Below, piece by piece: positions 1 to 6,997 of a stretch of DNA of 37,933 bases; the first letter of the stretch is position 1, and every line of letters begins with the position of its first letter. The notes below the pieces were generated by a model. That model worked only from the letters and a program-made list of their open reading frames with translations, made no database searches and was not told the origin of the DNA. The translations under genes and the position numbers were made by a program. The stretch is from UMGS1696 sp963643035 (GTDB lineage: Bacteria > Bacillota > Clostridia > Oscillospirales > CAG-272): contig CAVIKO010000022.1 of assembly GCA_963643035.1 (NCBI GenBank), positions 1 through 37,933 on the forward strand. The letters run 5' to 3'.

Positions 1-77
1 GAGAATTTCCTGTCAAGGAAATTCTCGAGAGTGGGATGGTTCGCTCCACTGTTCAGCTGTACATCATTCCCACTCGA
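1..77. other. Two adjacent inverted repeats at the left edge
   Basis: Bases 1-26 form a perfect 10-bp inverted repeat (GAGAATTTCC / GGAAATTCTC) with a 6-base loop. Bases 25-38 pair with 65-77 (TCGA..GTGGGA-TG with CA-TTCCCAC-TCGA) apart from small bulges. A terminator follows at 101. This may be the 3' end of a structured RNA or of a 3' untranslated region whose gene lies left of the window. I do not recognise it as tmRNA, 6S, RNase P or SRP RNA. Confidence 0.4.
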
Positions 78-100
78 CAATCGATTTTCACAAATTCGCA

Positions 101-140
101 CAGGAGAAACCGTGGTTTGCCATGGTTCTCCTGTGTTTTT
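101..140 (+). terminator. Rho-independent terminator
   Basis: CAGGAGAAaCCGTGG pairs with CCATGGTTCTCCTG around a TTTG loop, with one bulge and one G-T pair. The run TGTGTTTTT follows. It closes whatever transcription unit enters from the left and insulates azlCD. Confidence 0.75.
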
Positions 141-146
141 CTGCTC

Positions 147-175
147 TTGTAAATCTGGACACGATATGGTATACT
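147..175 (+). promoter_or_regulatory. SigA-type promoter of azlCD
   Basis: TTGTAA at 147-152 and TATACT at 170-175 are separated by 17 bp. The -35 is imperfect, the -10 good. It sits just after the terminator and about 60 bp before the chosen azlC start. Confidence 0.65.
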
Positions 176-233
176 ATAAGAGACAGTTGCCCTACGACAA
201 CTTTTGAATTTCAACAGTAAGAAGGATTATTTC

Positions 234-971
234 TTGTTCATCCCGCAAAAATCAAAAACGGATTTCCTCTGCGGACTGCGGCAGGGAATTCCGATCGCGC
301 TCGGCTACATTTCCGTATCGTTCGGTTTTGGCATCGCAGCCGTCAACGCAGGGCTCTCCCCATGGATTGCCCTTCTCATTTCCATGACAAATCTGACCTC
401 AGCCGGACAGGTTGCCGGATTGTCGATCATCGTGACCGGCGGCAGCTACATCGAAATGGTGATTGCGGAATTTGTCATCAATCTGCGCTATTCCCTGATG
501 AGCCTCTCCCTCTCACAAAAGGCGGACAGATCGCTGACCGTCCCGCACCGTCTCGTCACCGCGTTCGGCATCACGGATGAAATTTTCGCCGTGGCGGTAG
601 GCAAACCAGGGGAGGTGAGCCGCCAATTTCTGTACGGACTGATCATTCTTCCGTTTCTCGGCTGGTCGACGGGCACCTTACTTGGCGGTATCGCCGGAAA
701 TATTCTGCCACCACGGTTGTGCAGTGCGCTCGGACTGGCGATTTACGGAATGTTCTTCGCAATCGTCATTCCTCCTGCACGAAAATCCCGTGGGATCTTT
801 ACCGTGGTGCTGGTCGCTGCCGGACTGTCCTGCGCACTTCGGTACATACCTCTGTTCGCCGGCGTATCCTCCGGCACGTCCATCATACTCTGTGGTGTGA
901 TCGGAGCCATCATCGGCGCCGTATGCTTCCCGCGTAAGCCGGATCCGACAAGCGGAGGAAACAACATATGA
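234..971 (+). CDS. azlC: AzlC family branched-chain amino acid exporter, large subunit
   Basis: AzlC is the large membrane subunit of the AzlCD exporter, which removes branched-chain amino acids and their analogues from the cytoplasm. The 245-aa product is hydrophobic, with about 6-7 membrane segments. Near its N-terminus is the family segment G-L-R-Q-G-I-P-I-A-L-G-Y (GLRQGIPIALGY), followed by SFGFGIAA, typical of AzlC. I chose the TTG at 234 because AGAAGG lies 8 bp upstream. The ORF also opens at a TTG at 204, but no ribosome binding site precedes that one. The end overlaps the azlD start by 4 bp (ATGA), the usual arrangement of the pair, so translation is probably coupled. The family is clear; the substrate is known only from the family. 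Confidence 0.9.
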   Translation: MFIPQKSKTDFLCGLRQGIPIALGYISVSFGFGIAAVNAGLSPWIALLISMTNLTSAGQVAGLSIIVTGGSYIEMVIAEFVINLRYSLMSLSLSQKADRSLTVPHRLVTAFGITDEIFAVAVGKPGEVSRQFLYGLIILPFLGWSTGTLLGGIAGNILPPRLCSALGLAIYGMFFAIVIPPARKSRGIFTVVLVAAGLSCALRYIPLFAGVSSGTSIILCGVIGAIIGAVCFPRKPDPTSGGNNI

Positions 972-1285
972 ACGAATACTCCACCCTGATTCATATCGCG
1001 GTGATGGCGGTCGTCACCTACCTCTTGCGGATGCTGCCGTTCACACTCTTCCGCCGCAAAATCACCTCGCGCTTTCTACAGGATCTTCTCTACTATATTC
1101 CCTACGCGGTACTCAGCGCAATGGCGATCCCGGCGTCCCTTTACGCGACCGATCATCCGCTGTCCGCCGCTGTCGGTGTGGTGATCGCCATTTCGTTTTC
1201 TTTTTTCGGTCGGAGTCTCCTCACAGTATCGATAGCCGGCGTGATCGCCGCCTACCTGACAGAACTGCTGATGGCACTTCTTTAG
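968..1285 (+). CDS. azlD: AzlD family branched-chain amino acid exporter, small subunit
   Basis: This is the small membrane partner of AzlC. The 105-aa product has four predicted hydrophobic segments and the family hallmark YLLRMLPF near residues 18-25, followed by the basic FRRKI turn. The ATG overlaps the azlC stop (ATGA) and is preceded by GGAGG at about 953, inside the end of azlC. Both genes should be on one transcript from the promoter at 147. No Lrp/AsnC-type regulator is adjacent. Downstream there is a T-rich stretch (about 1319-1338) with only a weak 5-bp inverted repeat (GCGCA/TGCGC), so the terminator of this unit is uncertain. Confidence 0.9.
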   Translation: MNEYSTLIHIAVMAVVTYLLRMLPFTLFRRKITSRFLQDLLYYIPYAVLSAMAIPASLYATDHPLSAAVGVVIAISFSFFGRSLLTVSIAGVIAAYLTELLMALL

Positions 1286-1346
1286 ACTGCGCAAATGGCT
1301 GCTTCTGCGCCACTGCGGATTTTTTCAAATTTTTTTCTAAAACCTA

Positions 1347-1375
1347 TTGACAAACCGGAACATGTGTGGTATGAT
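1347..1375 (+). promoter_or_regulatory. Promoter of the tRNA-Arg gene
   Basis: A consensus TTGACA at 1347-1352, a 17-bp spacer ending TGG (extended -10) and TATGAT at 1370-1375. The tRNA starts 26 bp after the -10. Confidence 0.8.
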
Positions 1376-1400
1376 ATATAAGCGTTCAGAAAGAGCGTGT

Positions 1401-1476
1401 GCGCCCTTAGCTCAGCGGATAGAGTGCCCGGCTACGAACCGGTAGGTCGTAGGTTCGAATCCTATAGGGCGCGCCA
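1401..1476 (+). tRNA. tRNA-Arg (ACG)
   Basis: The 76-nt cloverleaf has acceptor stem GCGCCCT/AGGGCGC, discriminator G and an encoded CCA at 1474-1476. The anticodon loop CTACGAA gives anticodon ACG, read as ICG after A34 deamination, so it decodes CGU, CGC and CGA arginine codons. The T loop TTCGAAT is standard. It has its own promoter and terminator and is monocistronic. Confidence 0.97.
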
Positions 1477-1514
1477 AATACGAGATATCGAAATCGATGT
1501 CTCGTATTTTTTTG
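1477..1514 (+). terminator. Rho-independent terminator of tRNA-Arg
   Basis: AAATACGAG pairs with CTCGTATTT, with an inner ATCGA/TCGAT pairing, and a run of seven Ts overlaps the end. It begins directly after the CCA end. Confidence 0.9.
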
Positions 1515-1745
1515 TTTTCTCTGCGAAAGAAATACTGCGCAATAGATGCACCTCCTTATGCATATTGAAAGGGGATTTGCCTCTGGAAATTCCGCGTTGT
1601 TGCCCACCGTGCAGACTCTCATCAGCCACATCCGCGCCGTATATCGCGCCGCTTTTTCCCTCACCCATACCCGCCCTCAAATCGTTCTGTCCGTCACCCG
1701 ACAGTGCGTTTTTTTGAATTTATTGTAGCTTTTCCCCACAATCGA
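1515..1745. other. Intergenic region with no recognisable gene
   Basis: The frames here have no ribosome binding site and show no protein-like composition. The short minus-strand ORF that crosses the tRNA is antisense to it. I see no terminator, repeat or riboswitch in this stretch. Confidence 0.5.
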
Positions 1746-1774
1746 TTGCATTTTGCGGCGGGATATGCTATACT
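1746..1774 (+). promoter_or_regulatory. Promoter of the tudS-dapF gene, with a 250-nt leader
   Basis: TTGCAT at 1746-1751, a 17-bp spacer ending TGC (extended -10) and TATACT at 1769-1774. The leader from about 1781 to 2027 is long. It holds AAAGGAG at about 1794 with no suitably spaced start codon. I could not match it to a known lysine or other riboswitch. Confidence 0.7.
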
Positions 1775-2027
1775 TGCGGTAGACCAATCTGTAAAGGAGC
1801 CAACCCCGCGGCAGACGGCATCCTATATGCTCTGCAGCGGCAAATATAGACCCTATGCATCTCCAAAATGAAGCGTACAAACGCACTTGCGGAGCGGATC
1901 TGCTCTCCCACCGCACAAAAATCGCCGCCGACAATAAAAACTGTTCGAATACACCGTTCCACCCGGACAAATGGAACGATCTAACAGTGCACCGGAATCT
2001 TTTCGCAGCACTCTCCGGGACACAAAA

Positions 2028-3419
2028 ATGAAGCTTCTGGTCAGTGCGTGTCTCCTTGGCTGTCCGTGTCGGTACGATGGGAAGTCTAAACCCTGCGATG
2101 CGGTGATCGCCCTGGGGGACAGCCATATTCTCATCCCGTTCTGCCCGGAGATTTACGGCGGACTTTCCACCCCACGGATTCCGGCGGAAATACGGGACGG
2201 CAGGGTGATCACAAAGGACGGCAGAGAGGTCACGGAGGCATATGAAAAAGGGGCAGAGGCAGCATTGGCACTATACGATGCTCTCGGCTGCGACGGCGCG
2301 ATTCTGAAGGCGAAAAGTCCCTCGTGTGGCGTCGGCCGGGTATACGACGGTTCCTTCACGGGTACGCTTGTTTCGGGATACGGTGTGACGGCCGCCCGTT
2401 TCCGGTCGCGTGGGATTCCCCTCTGCACGGAGGAATGGCTTTTCCCGATACTTGCGAACACGATGGGAAAAGAACGCGCATGCTGTAGGGATAGCATCGA
2501 CGAAAAAGACGAAAAAAAAGAAGAGTGTGTGCGCACATACAGCTTTACGAAAATGCACGGCTGCGGAAACGACTACATATGCATCGATCAGTTCCGCCCG
2601 CCGTATGTCCACGATCCGTCCGCACTTGCCCGTCAAATGGCAGACAGACACACTGCTGTCGGTTCGGACGGACTCATTCTGATCTGCCCGCCGGAGAATC
2701 CTGCCAATCACGCACGGATGCGGATGTACAACGCGGACGGCAGCGAGGGAAAAATGTGCGGCAACGGAATCCGCTGTGTCGGAAAATTCCTTGTCGATCA
2801 CGGCTATGTCCGCGTACCGGAAATCCGGGTAGAAACCGGTGCGGGACTCCGTATAGTACGGCCGCTATTGGATGACGATGTATGTATCGGCGCGTCGGTC
2901 AATATGGGCAGGGCGGTATTTCCGGTGGAAGAAATGGCAGAACAGGCGCAAAACAGCACGGGATCAGGAGCCGGAATTGGCGCGAGGATTCCTTTCTGGT
3001 TCCATGGCACGCAGTTTGCTATGACGGCAGTATCAATGGGCAATCCGCATGCCGTATGTTTTCTCGGACAATCGCCGGACGATCTGCCGCTTGCGGACTT
3101 TGCAACCGCCGTCACCGCTCTCACTGCGGAAAAAGGGATCTTCCCGGACGGCGTGAACGTGGAAGCGGCGCGTATTCTTGGCAAAGACCGGATAGAAATG
3201 CGCGTATATGAACGCGGCAGCGGAGAGACGATGGCATGCGGGACGGGTGCCTGCGCCGTTGTATGTGCCGCGATTCTGGAGGGAGTCTGCGCTATGGAGC
3301 AACCGATCACGGTTATGCTACGCGGCGGAGAGGTCACGGTAACGGTGCACAGAGATTTCACTGTCACACTCACCGGTCCCGCCGCGATATCGTTCACGGG
3401 CGTATATCGGCTTGGGTAA
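2028..3419 (+). CDS. dapF: Fusion of a DUF523/TudS-like Fe-S protein with diaminopimelate epimerase
   Basis: One 463-aa ORF holds two complete domains. Residues 1-150 match DUF523 (YbbK), the family of the [4Fe-4S] thiouracil desulfurase TudS: SACLLG with C8, FCPE with C39 and SPSCG with C100. An acidic, lysine-rich linker (about 150-167) follows. Residues 168-463 are DapF, which interconverts LL- and meso-diaminopimelate for lysine and peptidoglycan synthesis. Both DapF catalytic cysteines are present, in MCGNGIRC (about 243) and ACGTGAC (about 403). I chose the ATG at 2028 because DUF523 proteins begin MKLLVSACLLG; an upstream ATG at 1971 would add 19 residues without homology. No other lysine-pathway gene is nearby. 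DapF activity is well supported; the N-terminal reaction is inferred from the family. Confidence 0.93.
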   Translation: MKLLVSACLLGCPCRYDGKSKPCDAVIALGDSHILIPFCPEIYGGLSTPRIPAEIRDGRVITKDGREVTEAYEKGAEAALALYDALGCDGAILKAKSPSCGVGRVYDGSFTGTLVSGYGVTAARFRSRGIPLCTEEWLFPILANTMGKERACCRDSIDEKDEKKEECVRTYSFTKMHGCGNDYICIDQFRPPYVHDPSALARQMADRHTAVGSDGLILICPPENPANHARMRMYNADGSEGKMCGNGIRCVGKFLVDHGYVRVPEIRVETGAGLRIVRPLLDDDVCIGASVNMGRAVFPVEEMAEQAQNSTGSGAGIGARIPFWFHGTQFAMTAVSMGNPHAVCFLGQSPDDLPLADFATAVTALTAEKGIFPDGVNVEAARILGKDRIEMRVYERGSGETMACGTGACAVVCAAILEGVCAMEQPITVMLRGGEVTVTVHRDFTVTLTGPAAISFTGVYRLG

Positions 3420-3475
3420 ATACGCTTGCGGCATTTCAAACGCGCATGGCGGCGCACCACGCCGACAGAAGGTAG

Positions 3476-3505
3476 TTGCAAATCAGGCGGCGCGTTTTAT
3501 ATGAT
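3476..3505 (+). promoter_or_regulatory. Putative promoter of the esterase/SGNH hydrolase pair
   Basis: TTGCAA at 3476-3481, an 18-bp spacer and TATGAT at 3500-3505. The -35 coincides with the first codon of the longest esterase ORF (TTG at 3476), which argues for the later start at 3545. Confidence 0.5.
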
Positions 3506-3544
3506 AGAACAAAAAGAAGTTCAAGAAAAACGAGGTATATACAA

Positions 3545-4387
3545 ATGCAATCGGTTCAAAATTTATTCCGCAGATACACCTTTACCACGGCAGACGGTTT
3601 TTCAATGCCCTATCGGCTCTACATTCCCAAAAATTACGACTGTGGCGAGCGGTATCCGCTTGTAGTCTATCTGCATGGAGCGGGCAGCCGCGGCGAGGAC
3701 AACGAACGGCAGCTGGACGTGTTGGACTATGCGTTCCGCAACGAGCGTTCTCCGTTGTACGACGCGGTGATTCTGGCTCCGCAGATGGGGGAGAAGTCGC
3801 AGTGGGTAAATGCGCCTTATGAGAGCGGACAATACCGTGTGGCGGAGGTGCCGGAATCCGTGGAGCTGCGGACAGTGCTTTCGATCATGGGCTACATAAA
3901 AAGCTTTTGCAACATCGACGAGGATCGGGTATACGTGATCGGCACGTCGCTGGGCGGTTATGGCGTATGGGATCTTCTTGTACGGCACGGCGAACAGTTC
4001 GCGGCAGGGATCCCGGTATGCGGCGGATGTGATACGACCCGTGCGGCAGCTCTCACGCAAATTCCGATCTGGGCGTTCCACGGCTCCGAGGACAAATCGG
4101 TATCGCCGGATGGGGATCGCCTGATGTACGCCTGCATTCGCAAGAACGGCGGCATTCTCTCGCGCTACACGGAATACACCGGATGTGAACACGCAATCTG
4201 GGATCTGGTCTACAGCGATCGTGAGGTGTTTGAATGGCTGTTCTCCCAGTCTCGCCTCGCCCGCCGGCAGGCATGGGAAAAGGCAGCTCGCACACGCAGA
4301 AAAGCCATCGCCGCAAGCGGTGGACTCGGCGCACTTCTTCTCGCCGGTGCGGCTGTCTGGTTCGGCTCCCGGAAACGTCGGAAATAA
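3545..4387 (+). CDS. Alpha/beta-hydrolase esterase with a C-terminal membrane tail
   Basis: This is a predicted serine esterase of the alpha/beta-hydrolase fold, close to the PHB-depolymerase/esterase-like and prolyl-oligopeptidase-type groups. The 280-aa product has the oxyanion strand YPLVVYLHGAGSRGED, the nucleophile elbow GTSLGGYG (S135), an acid in HGSEDKSV (D183) and H216 in GCEHAIWD. No N-terminal signal peptide is visible. Residues about 252-273 form a small-residue-rich hydrophobic helix followed by SRKRRK, a pattern expected of a tail-anchored membrane protein. The ATG at 3545 has GAGG about 9 bp upstream and fits the promoter. The SGNH hydrolase follows after 64 bp. The fold is well supported; the substrate is unknown. 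Confidence 0.8.
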   Translation: MQSVQNLFRRYTFTTADGFSMPYRLYIPKNYDCGERYPLVVYLHGAGSRGEDNERQLDVLDYAFRNERSPLYDAVILAPQMGEKSQWVNAPYESGQYRVAEVPESVELRTVLSIMGYIKSFCNIDEDRVYVIGTSLGGYGVWDLLVRHGEQFAAGIPVCGGCDTTRAAALTQIPIWAFHGSEDKSVSPDGDRLMYACIRKNGGILSRYTEYTGCEHAIWDLVYSDREVFEWLFSQSRLARRQAWEKAARTRRKAIAASGGLGALLLAGAAVWFGSRKRRK

Positions 4388-4451
4388 CGCGCCCTTGGAA
4401 AAACACGGTAAACCTTTTGAAAAAGGGATCGGATAAAGAAAGGACTGCAAA

Positions 4452-5534
4452 ATGTTTGAAAACACGCTTTATCGGCTGGTACACGACAAAAAATGCGTTC
4501 TCGGATATTTCGGCGGCTCGATCACGGAGGGCGCGGGAGCGTCGTCTCCCACGACATGCTATCGCGCACTTGTGACGGAGTGGTTCCGATCGCGGTATCC
4601 GGACGCGGAGATTCAAGAGATTCAGGCGGCAATCGGCGGCACAGGATCGGATCTCGGGATGTATCGGGAGGAAATCGACCTGCTTTCCAAAGAGCCGGAT
4701 CTCGTCTTTCTGGAGTTTGCCGTAAACGACAGCGGCGGATCTTATGCGCGGATCCTGCGGCAGAGCGAGACGATTCTGAAAAAGCTGTACGCACACAATC
4801 CGTATGCCGAGGTGGTGACGATTCTGACGACAACGGGTTCTTTATGCGAAACGCTTGAGAAGGGCGGCGAATATGTTTCCCGAAGTGCATATTTCACGAT
4901 TTCACACCATTACAGCATCCCCACCATTGATGTTGGCAATGTGCTGCATTATGCGGTGCTCCGCGCGGGCGGCGATTTCCACGTTTTTACGACGGACACG
5001 GTGCATCCGAACGACGCAGGATACGCCCTCTACACGAAAACGATCACGGAGCAGATGGCAAAATGGCTGAACGAAACGGCTGTCCCGGATATGCCTGCGA
5101 AGGTGGTGTTGCCGGAACCGCTATGCCCGGTGCTGGATCTGGATGCACGGATGATCGACTGCGGTATGCTGGACGATCTCATAACGGACGGTTTTTCGAT
5201 GGTGGAGGAATCCATGTGCGGCAGATATCCACGGTATTTTGCGGGAACAAAGCCGGGCAACGCATTCTCATTCACATTTACGGGAAAGTCCGCCGGGTTC
5301 TACTGGATGCTGGCAAAGGACGCGGGAGATGTGACTGTGGTTGTGGATGGCGGCGAGGAAAGGCCGCTGCGCGCTTGGGATTCTTATTGTAAATCGTTCA
5401 ATCGCGCCGGACCGTGCTTCTTCGCACGCGATCTGCCGTATGGTGTGCATACCGTGACCGTAACAATCGCAGAGAGGAAAGCGGAGGAATCCGAAGGTCA
5501 CTCGATCCGGATCGGCTGCATCCTCGTATCGTAA
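4452..5534 (+). CDS. SGNH/GDSL-family hydrolase with an extra C-terminal domain
   Basis: This is a predicted lipase/esterase of the SGNH fold, plausibly a carbohydrate deacetylase. All four blocks are visible: block I GGSITEG (S23), block II glycine in GGTGS (about 62-66), block III N92 in AVND, and block V D182/H185 in DTVHPND. The catalytic domain ends near residue 208. The remaining roughly 150 residues look like a beta-sandwich domain, which may bind substrate. There is no signal peptide. AAAGGA precedes the ATG. The gene shares the orientation, and probably the transcript, of the esterase upstream, so the two may act on the same acylated compound. The unit ends at the terminator at 5600. 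Confidence 0.85.
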   Translation: MFENTLYRLVHDKKCVLGYFGGSITEGAGASSPTTCYRALVTEWFRSRYPDAEIQEIQAAIGGTGSDLGMYREEIDLLSKEPDLVFLEFAVNDSGGSYARILRQSETILKKLYAHNPYAEVVTILTTTGSLCETLEKGGEYVSRSAYFTISHHYSIPTIDVGNVLHYAVLRAGGDFHVFTTDTVHPNDAGYALYTKTITEQMAKWLNETAVPDMPAKVVLPEPLCPVLDLDARMIDCGMLDDLITDGFSMVEESMCGRYPRYFAGTKPGNAFSFTFTGKSAGFYWMLAKDAGDVTVVVDGGEERPLRAWDSYCKSFNRAGPCFFARDLPYGVHTVTVTIAERKAEESEGHSIRIGCILVS

Positions 5535-5599
5535 TACAAAAGCGGAGACAGGAGCGGGTCTTGTCTCCAAGAGGCATACAATTTATAAGGATAAAACAA

Positions 5600-5646
5600 G
5601 GCGGTATCCGTAGATGCGATTTTCCCCGGATACCGCCGTTTTTTTG
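5600..5646 (+). terminator. Rho-independent terminator
   Basis: GGCGGTATCCG (5600-5610) pairs with CGGATACCGCC (5627-5637), followed by seven Ts. A separate hairpin (GGAGACA/TGTCTCC, about 5545-5567) precedes it without a T tract. Confidence 0.9.
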
Positions 5647-5655
5647 TCCGTGCTC

Positions 5656-5684
5656 TTGCATTTGCGCGCCGATCCTGTTATACT
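5656..5684 (+). promoter_or_regulatory. Promoter of the membrane protein gene at 5725
   Basis: TTGCAT at 5656-5661, a 17-bp spacer and TATACT at 5679-5684, directly after the preceding terminator. Confidence 0.7.
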
Positions 5685-5724
5685 ATAGGAAACCATTGAC
5701 ACCGTTCAGAAAGGCGGCAATCCC

Positions 5725-6645
5725 ATGGACAACGAACCCCGCACAATCCGGAATCCAAACGCATTCGACGCACCGCAGCCCCTGTCTCGCGGAGAAAAAA
5801 TCGTACGGATCACACTGTCGGCACTGCTCTCCCTTATATGCATTCTTTCTACCGTCATCACCTGTACCGTCTTTTTTGTACGTGCCAGTCTGACGCCGCA
5901 GCAGATCTACGACAGCGCCGCCATGCTTGATCCGGCGGGAATCTGCATCGCGCTGGACGAGGACGGCTCCCCCTATACGCTTGGCGAAGCGGTAACGGCG
6001 TGCTTTGATTCTCTCGGCGTCGCCGTAACGGATGAGGATGTCGACGAAATTCTGGAGCGGTGCGGGATTCCATCCCTGCTCACCGCCATGGCACAGGACG
6101 CATGTCGGTGCTTTCTCAGCTCTGGCTCTTTTCCCACATGGACCGCGGAAGAAATCGTCGGCTACAGCATTTCCGTCATGGACGATGGAATGTATCAGTT
6201 TCTTTCCTATCTCGGCGACCCGTATGAGATGAGCGAGTATCTCTTTGCACACGCCGTCTCCCTCATTCCGGCGGAGGGTCTGTACGCCTTCTACGCGCCG
6301 TATCGATTTTTCGCATCAGAGCCAATCCTAGTCTGCGCGTTCTCCTGCGCCGTACTCTCCTTCTGCTTTCTCGTTCTGCTCGGCACAATACATGGCGCTC
6401 TCCGTTTTCTCACCCTTTTCGACTGCGTACTGTTTCTTCTGCTCACCTGTATTATCGGACGGCTGCCGGATCCGCTGGCGGGTACGCTAGAGTATCCGTT
6501 TCTGACGGAGCTGTTCCGCAGTGTGACCGGGCAGATACGCGTTTGCTTTCTCACATGTGCTACGTTTTTTCTCGTATGCTTTATCCTCGCGCTGCTTTTT
6601 TCTATCCGCGACCGCCGACTTCGGGCAAAAGCGCAGGAAATATAG
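5725..6645 (+). CDS. Unrecognised membrane protein, four predicted membrane segments
   Basis: I do not recognise this 306-aa protein. It has a short charged N-terminus, one membrane segment at about residues 30-52, and a roughly 140-residue acidic extracytoplasmic region (about 53-190) with DEDG and DEDVDEILE stretches. Three hydrophobic segments follow (about 196-217, 222-241 and 268-293), then a basic cytoplasmic tail (RDRRLRAKAQ). AAAGGCGG precedes the ATG by 7 bp. It has its own promoter and a terminator just upstream, so it is probably monocistronic. The topology suggests a sensor or envelope protein, but nothing in the sequence decides this. Confidence 0.7.
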   Translation: MDNEPRTIRNPNAFDAPQPLSRGEKIVRITLSALLSLICILSTVITCTVFFVRASLTPQQIYDSAAMLDPAGICIALDEDGSPYTLGEAVTACFDSLGVAVTDEDVDEILERCGIPSLLTAMAQDACRCFLSSGSFPTWTAEEIVGYSISVMDDGMYQFLSYLGDPYEMSEYLFAHAVSLIPAEGLYAFYAPYRFFASEPILVCAFSCAVLSFCFLVLLGTIHGALRFLTLFDCVLFLLLTCIIGRLPDPLAGTLEYPFLTELFRSVTGQIRVCFLTCATFFLVCFILALLFSIRDRRLRAKAQEI

Positions 6646-6747
6646 CCGTGCGGCAAGGGGATTTCCGTCTTTCTTGCATATCACGGCATACGGCTTTCCC
6701 CAAAAGTAAACTTTCTATAAATTTCGGGATTTTTTTGTATCGGGGTG
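6646..6747. other. Intergenic region with inverted-repeat potential
   Basis: GCCGTG (about 6645) can pair with CACGGC (about 6683), with inner CAAG/CTTG pairing. A T run (6730-6737) lies further downstream. This may terminate the preceding gene, but the geometry is not that of a clear intrinsic terminator. Confidence 0.3.
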
Positions 6748-6776
6748 TGGAAATTCCGGAAAAACTGTGGTATAAT
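6748..6776 (+). promoter_or_regulatory. Promoter of ppdK
   Basis: A weak -35 (TGGAAA, 6748-6753), a 17-bp spacer ending TGG and a perfect TATAAT at 6771-6776 give an extended -10 promoter. Transcription would leave a leader of about 215 nt. Confidence 0.65.
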
Positions 6777-6783
6777 ATCCATT

Positions 6784-6997
6784 GCGGGCGCAAGGCTGTA
6801 GGTTTTGTTGTGCCTTTTCCGCGGTGTACCAGCTATATGCGGTGTACCATCGGTACGTGTATGGTTGAGAGAAGTGCAAAATCGCATCGTCGGAACACGC
6901 CGCGCGCCATGAAAATCCGCTTTTTCTGAGAAAGGGCGGTACAGAATTTGTCAGCGCAACAAATTAATATACTATTTTTTCGGAGGTAATCAATCCA
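6784..6997 (+). promoter_or_regulatory. Long 5' leader of ppdK with a repeated GGTGTACC element
   Basis: GCGGTGTACCA occurs twice, starting at 6821 and 6839. The second copy can form a GTACC-ATC-GGTAC hairpin. No known riboswitch is recognised and there is no clear internal terminator. The leader ends with GGAGGT about 12 bp before the ppdK ATG. Confidence 0.35.

Noticed and set aside
1407..1664. Minus-strand ORF ending in PYRIRTYDLPVRSRALYPLS.
   Set aside because: It is the well-known false ORF produced by reading a tRNA gene antisense.
1775..2027. Possible lysine riboswitch or leader peptide before the dapF fusion.
   Set aside because: I cannot identify the conserved lysine riboswitch core or a terminator, and the short frames have no well-placed ribosome binding site.
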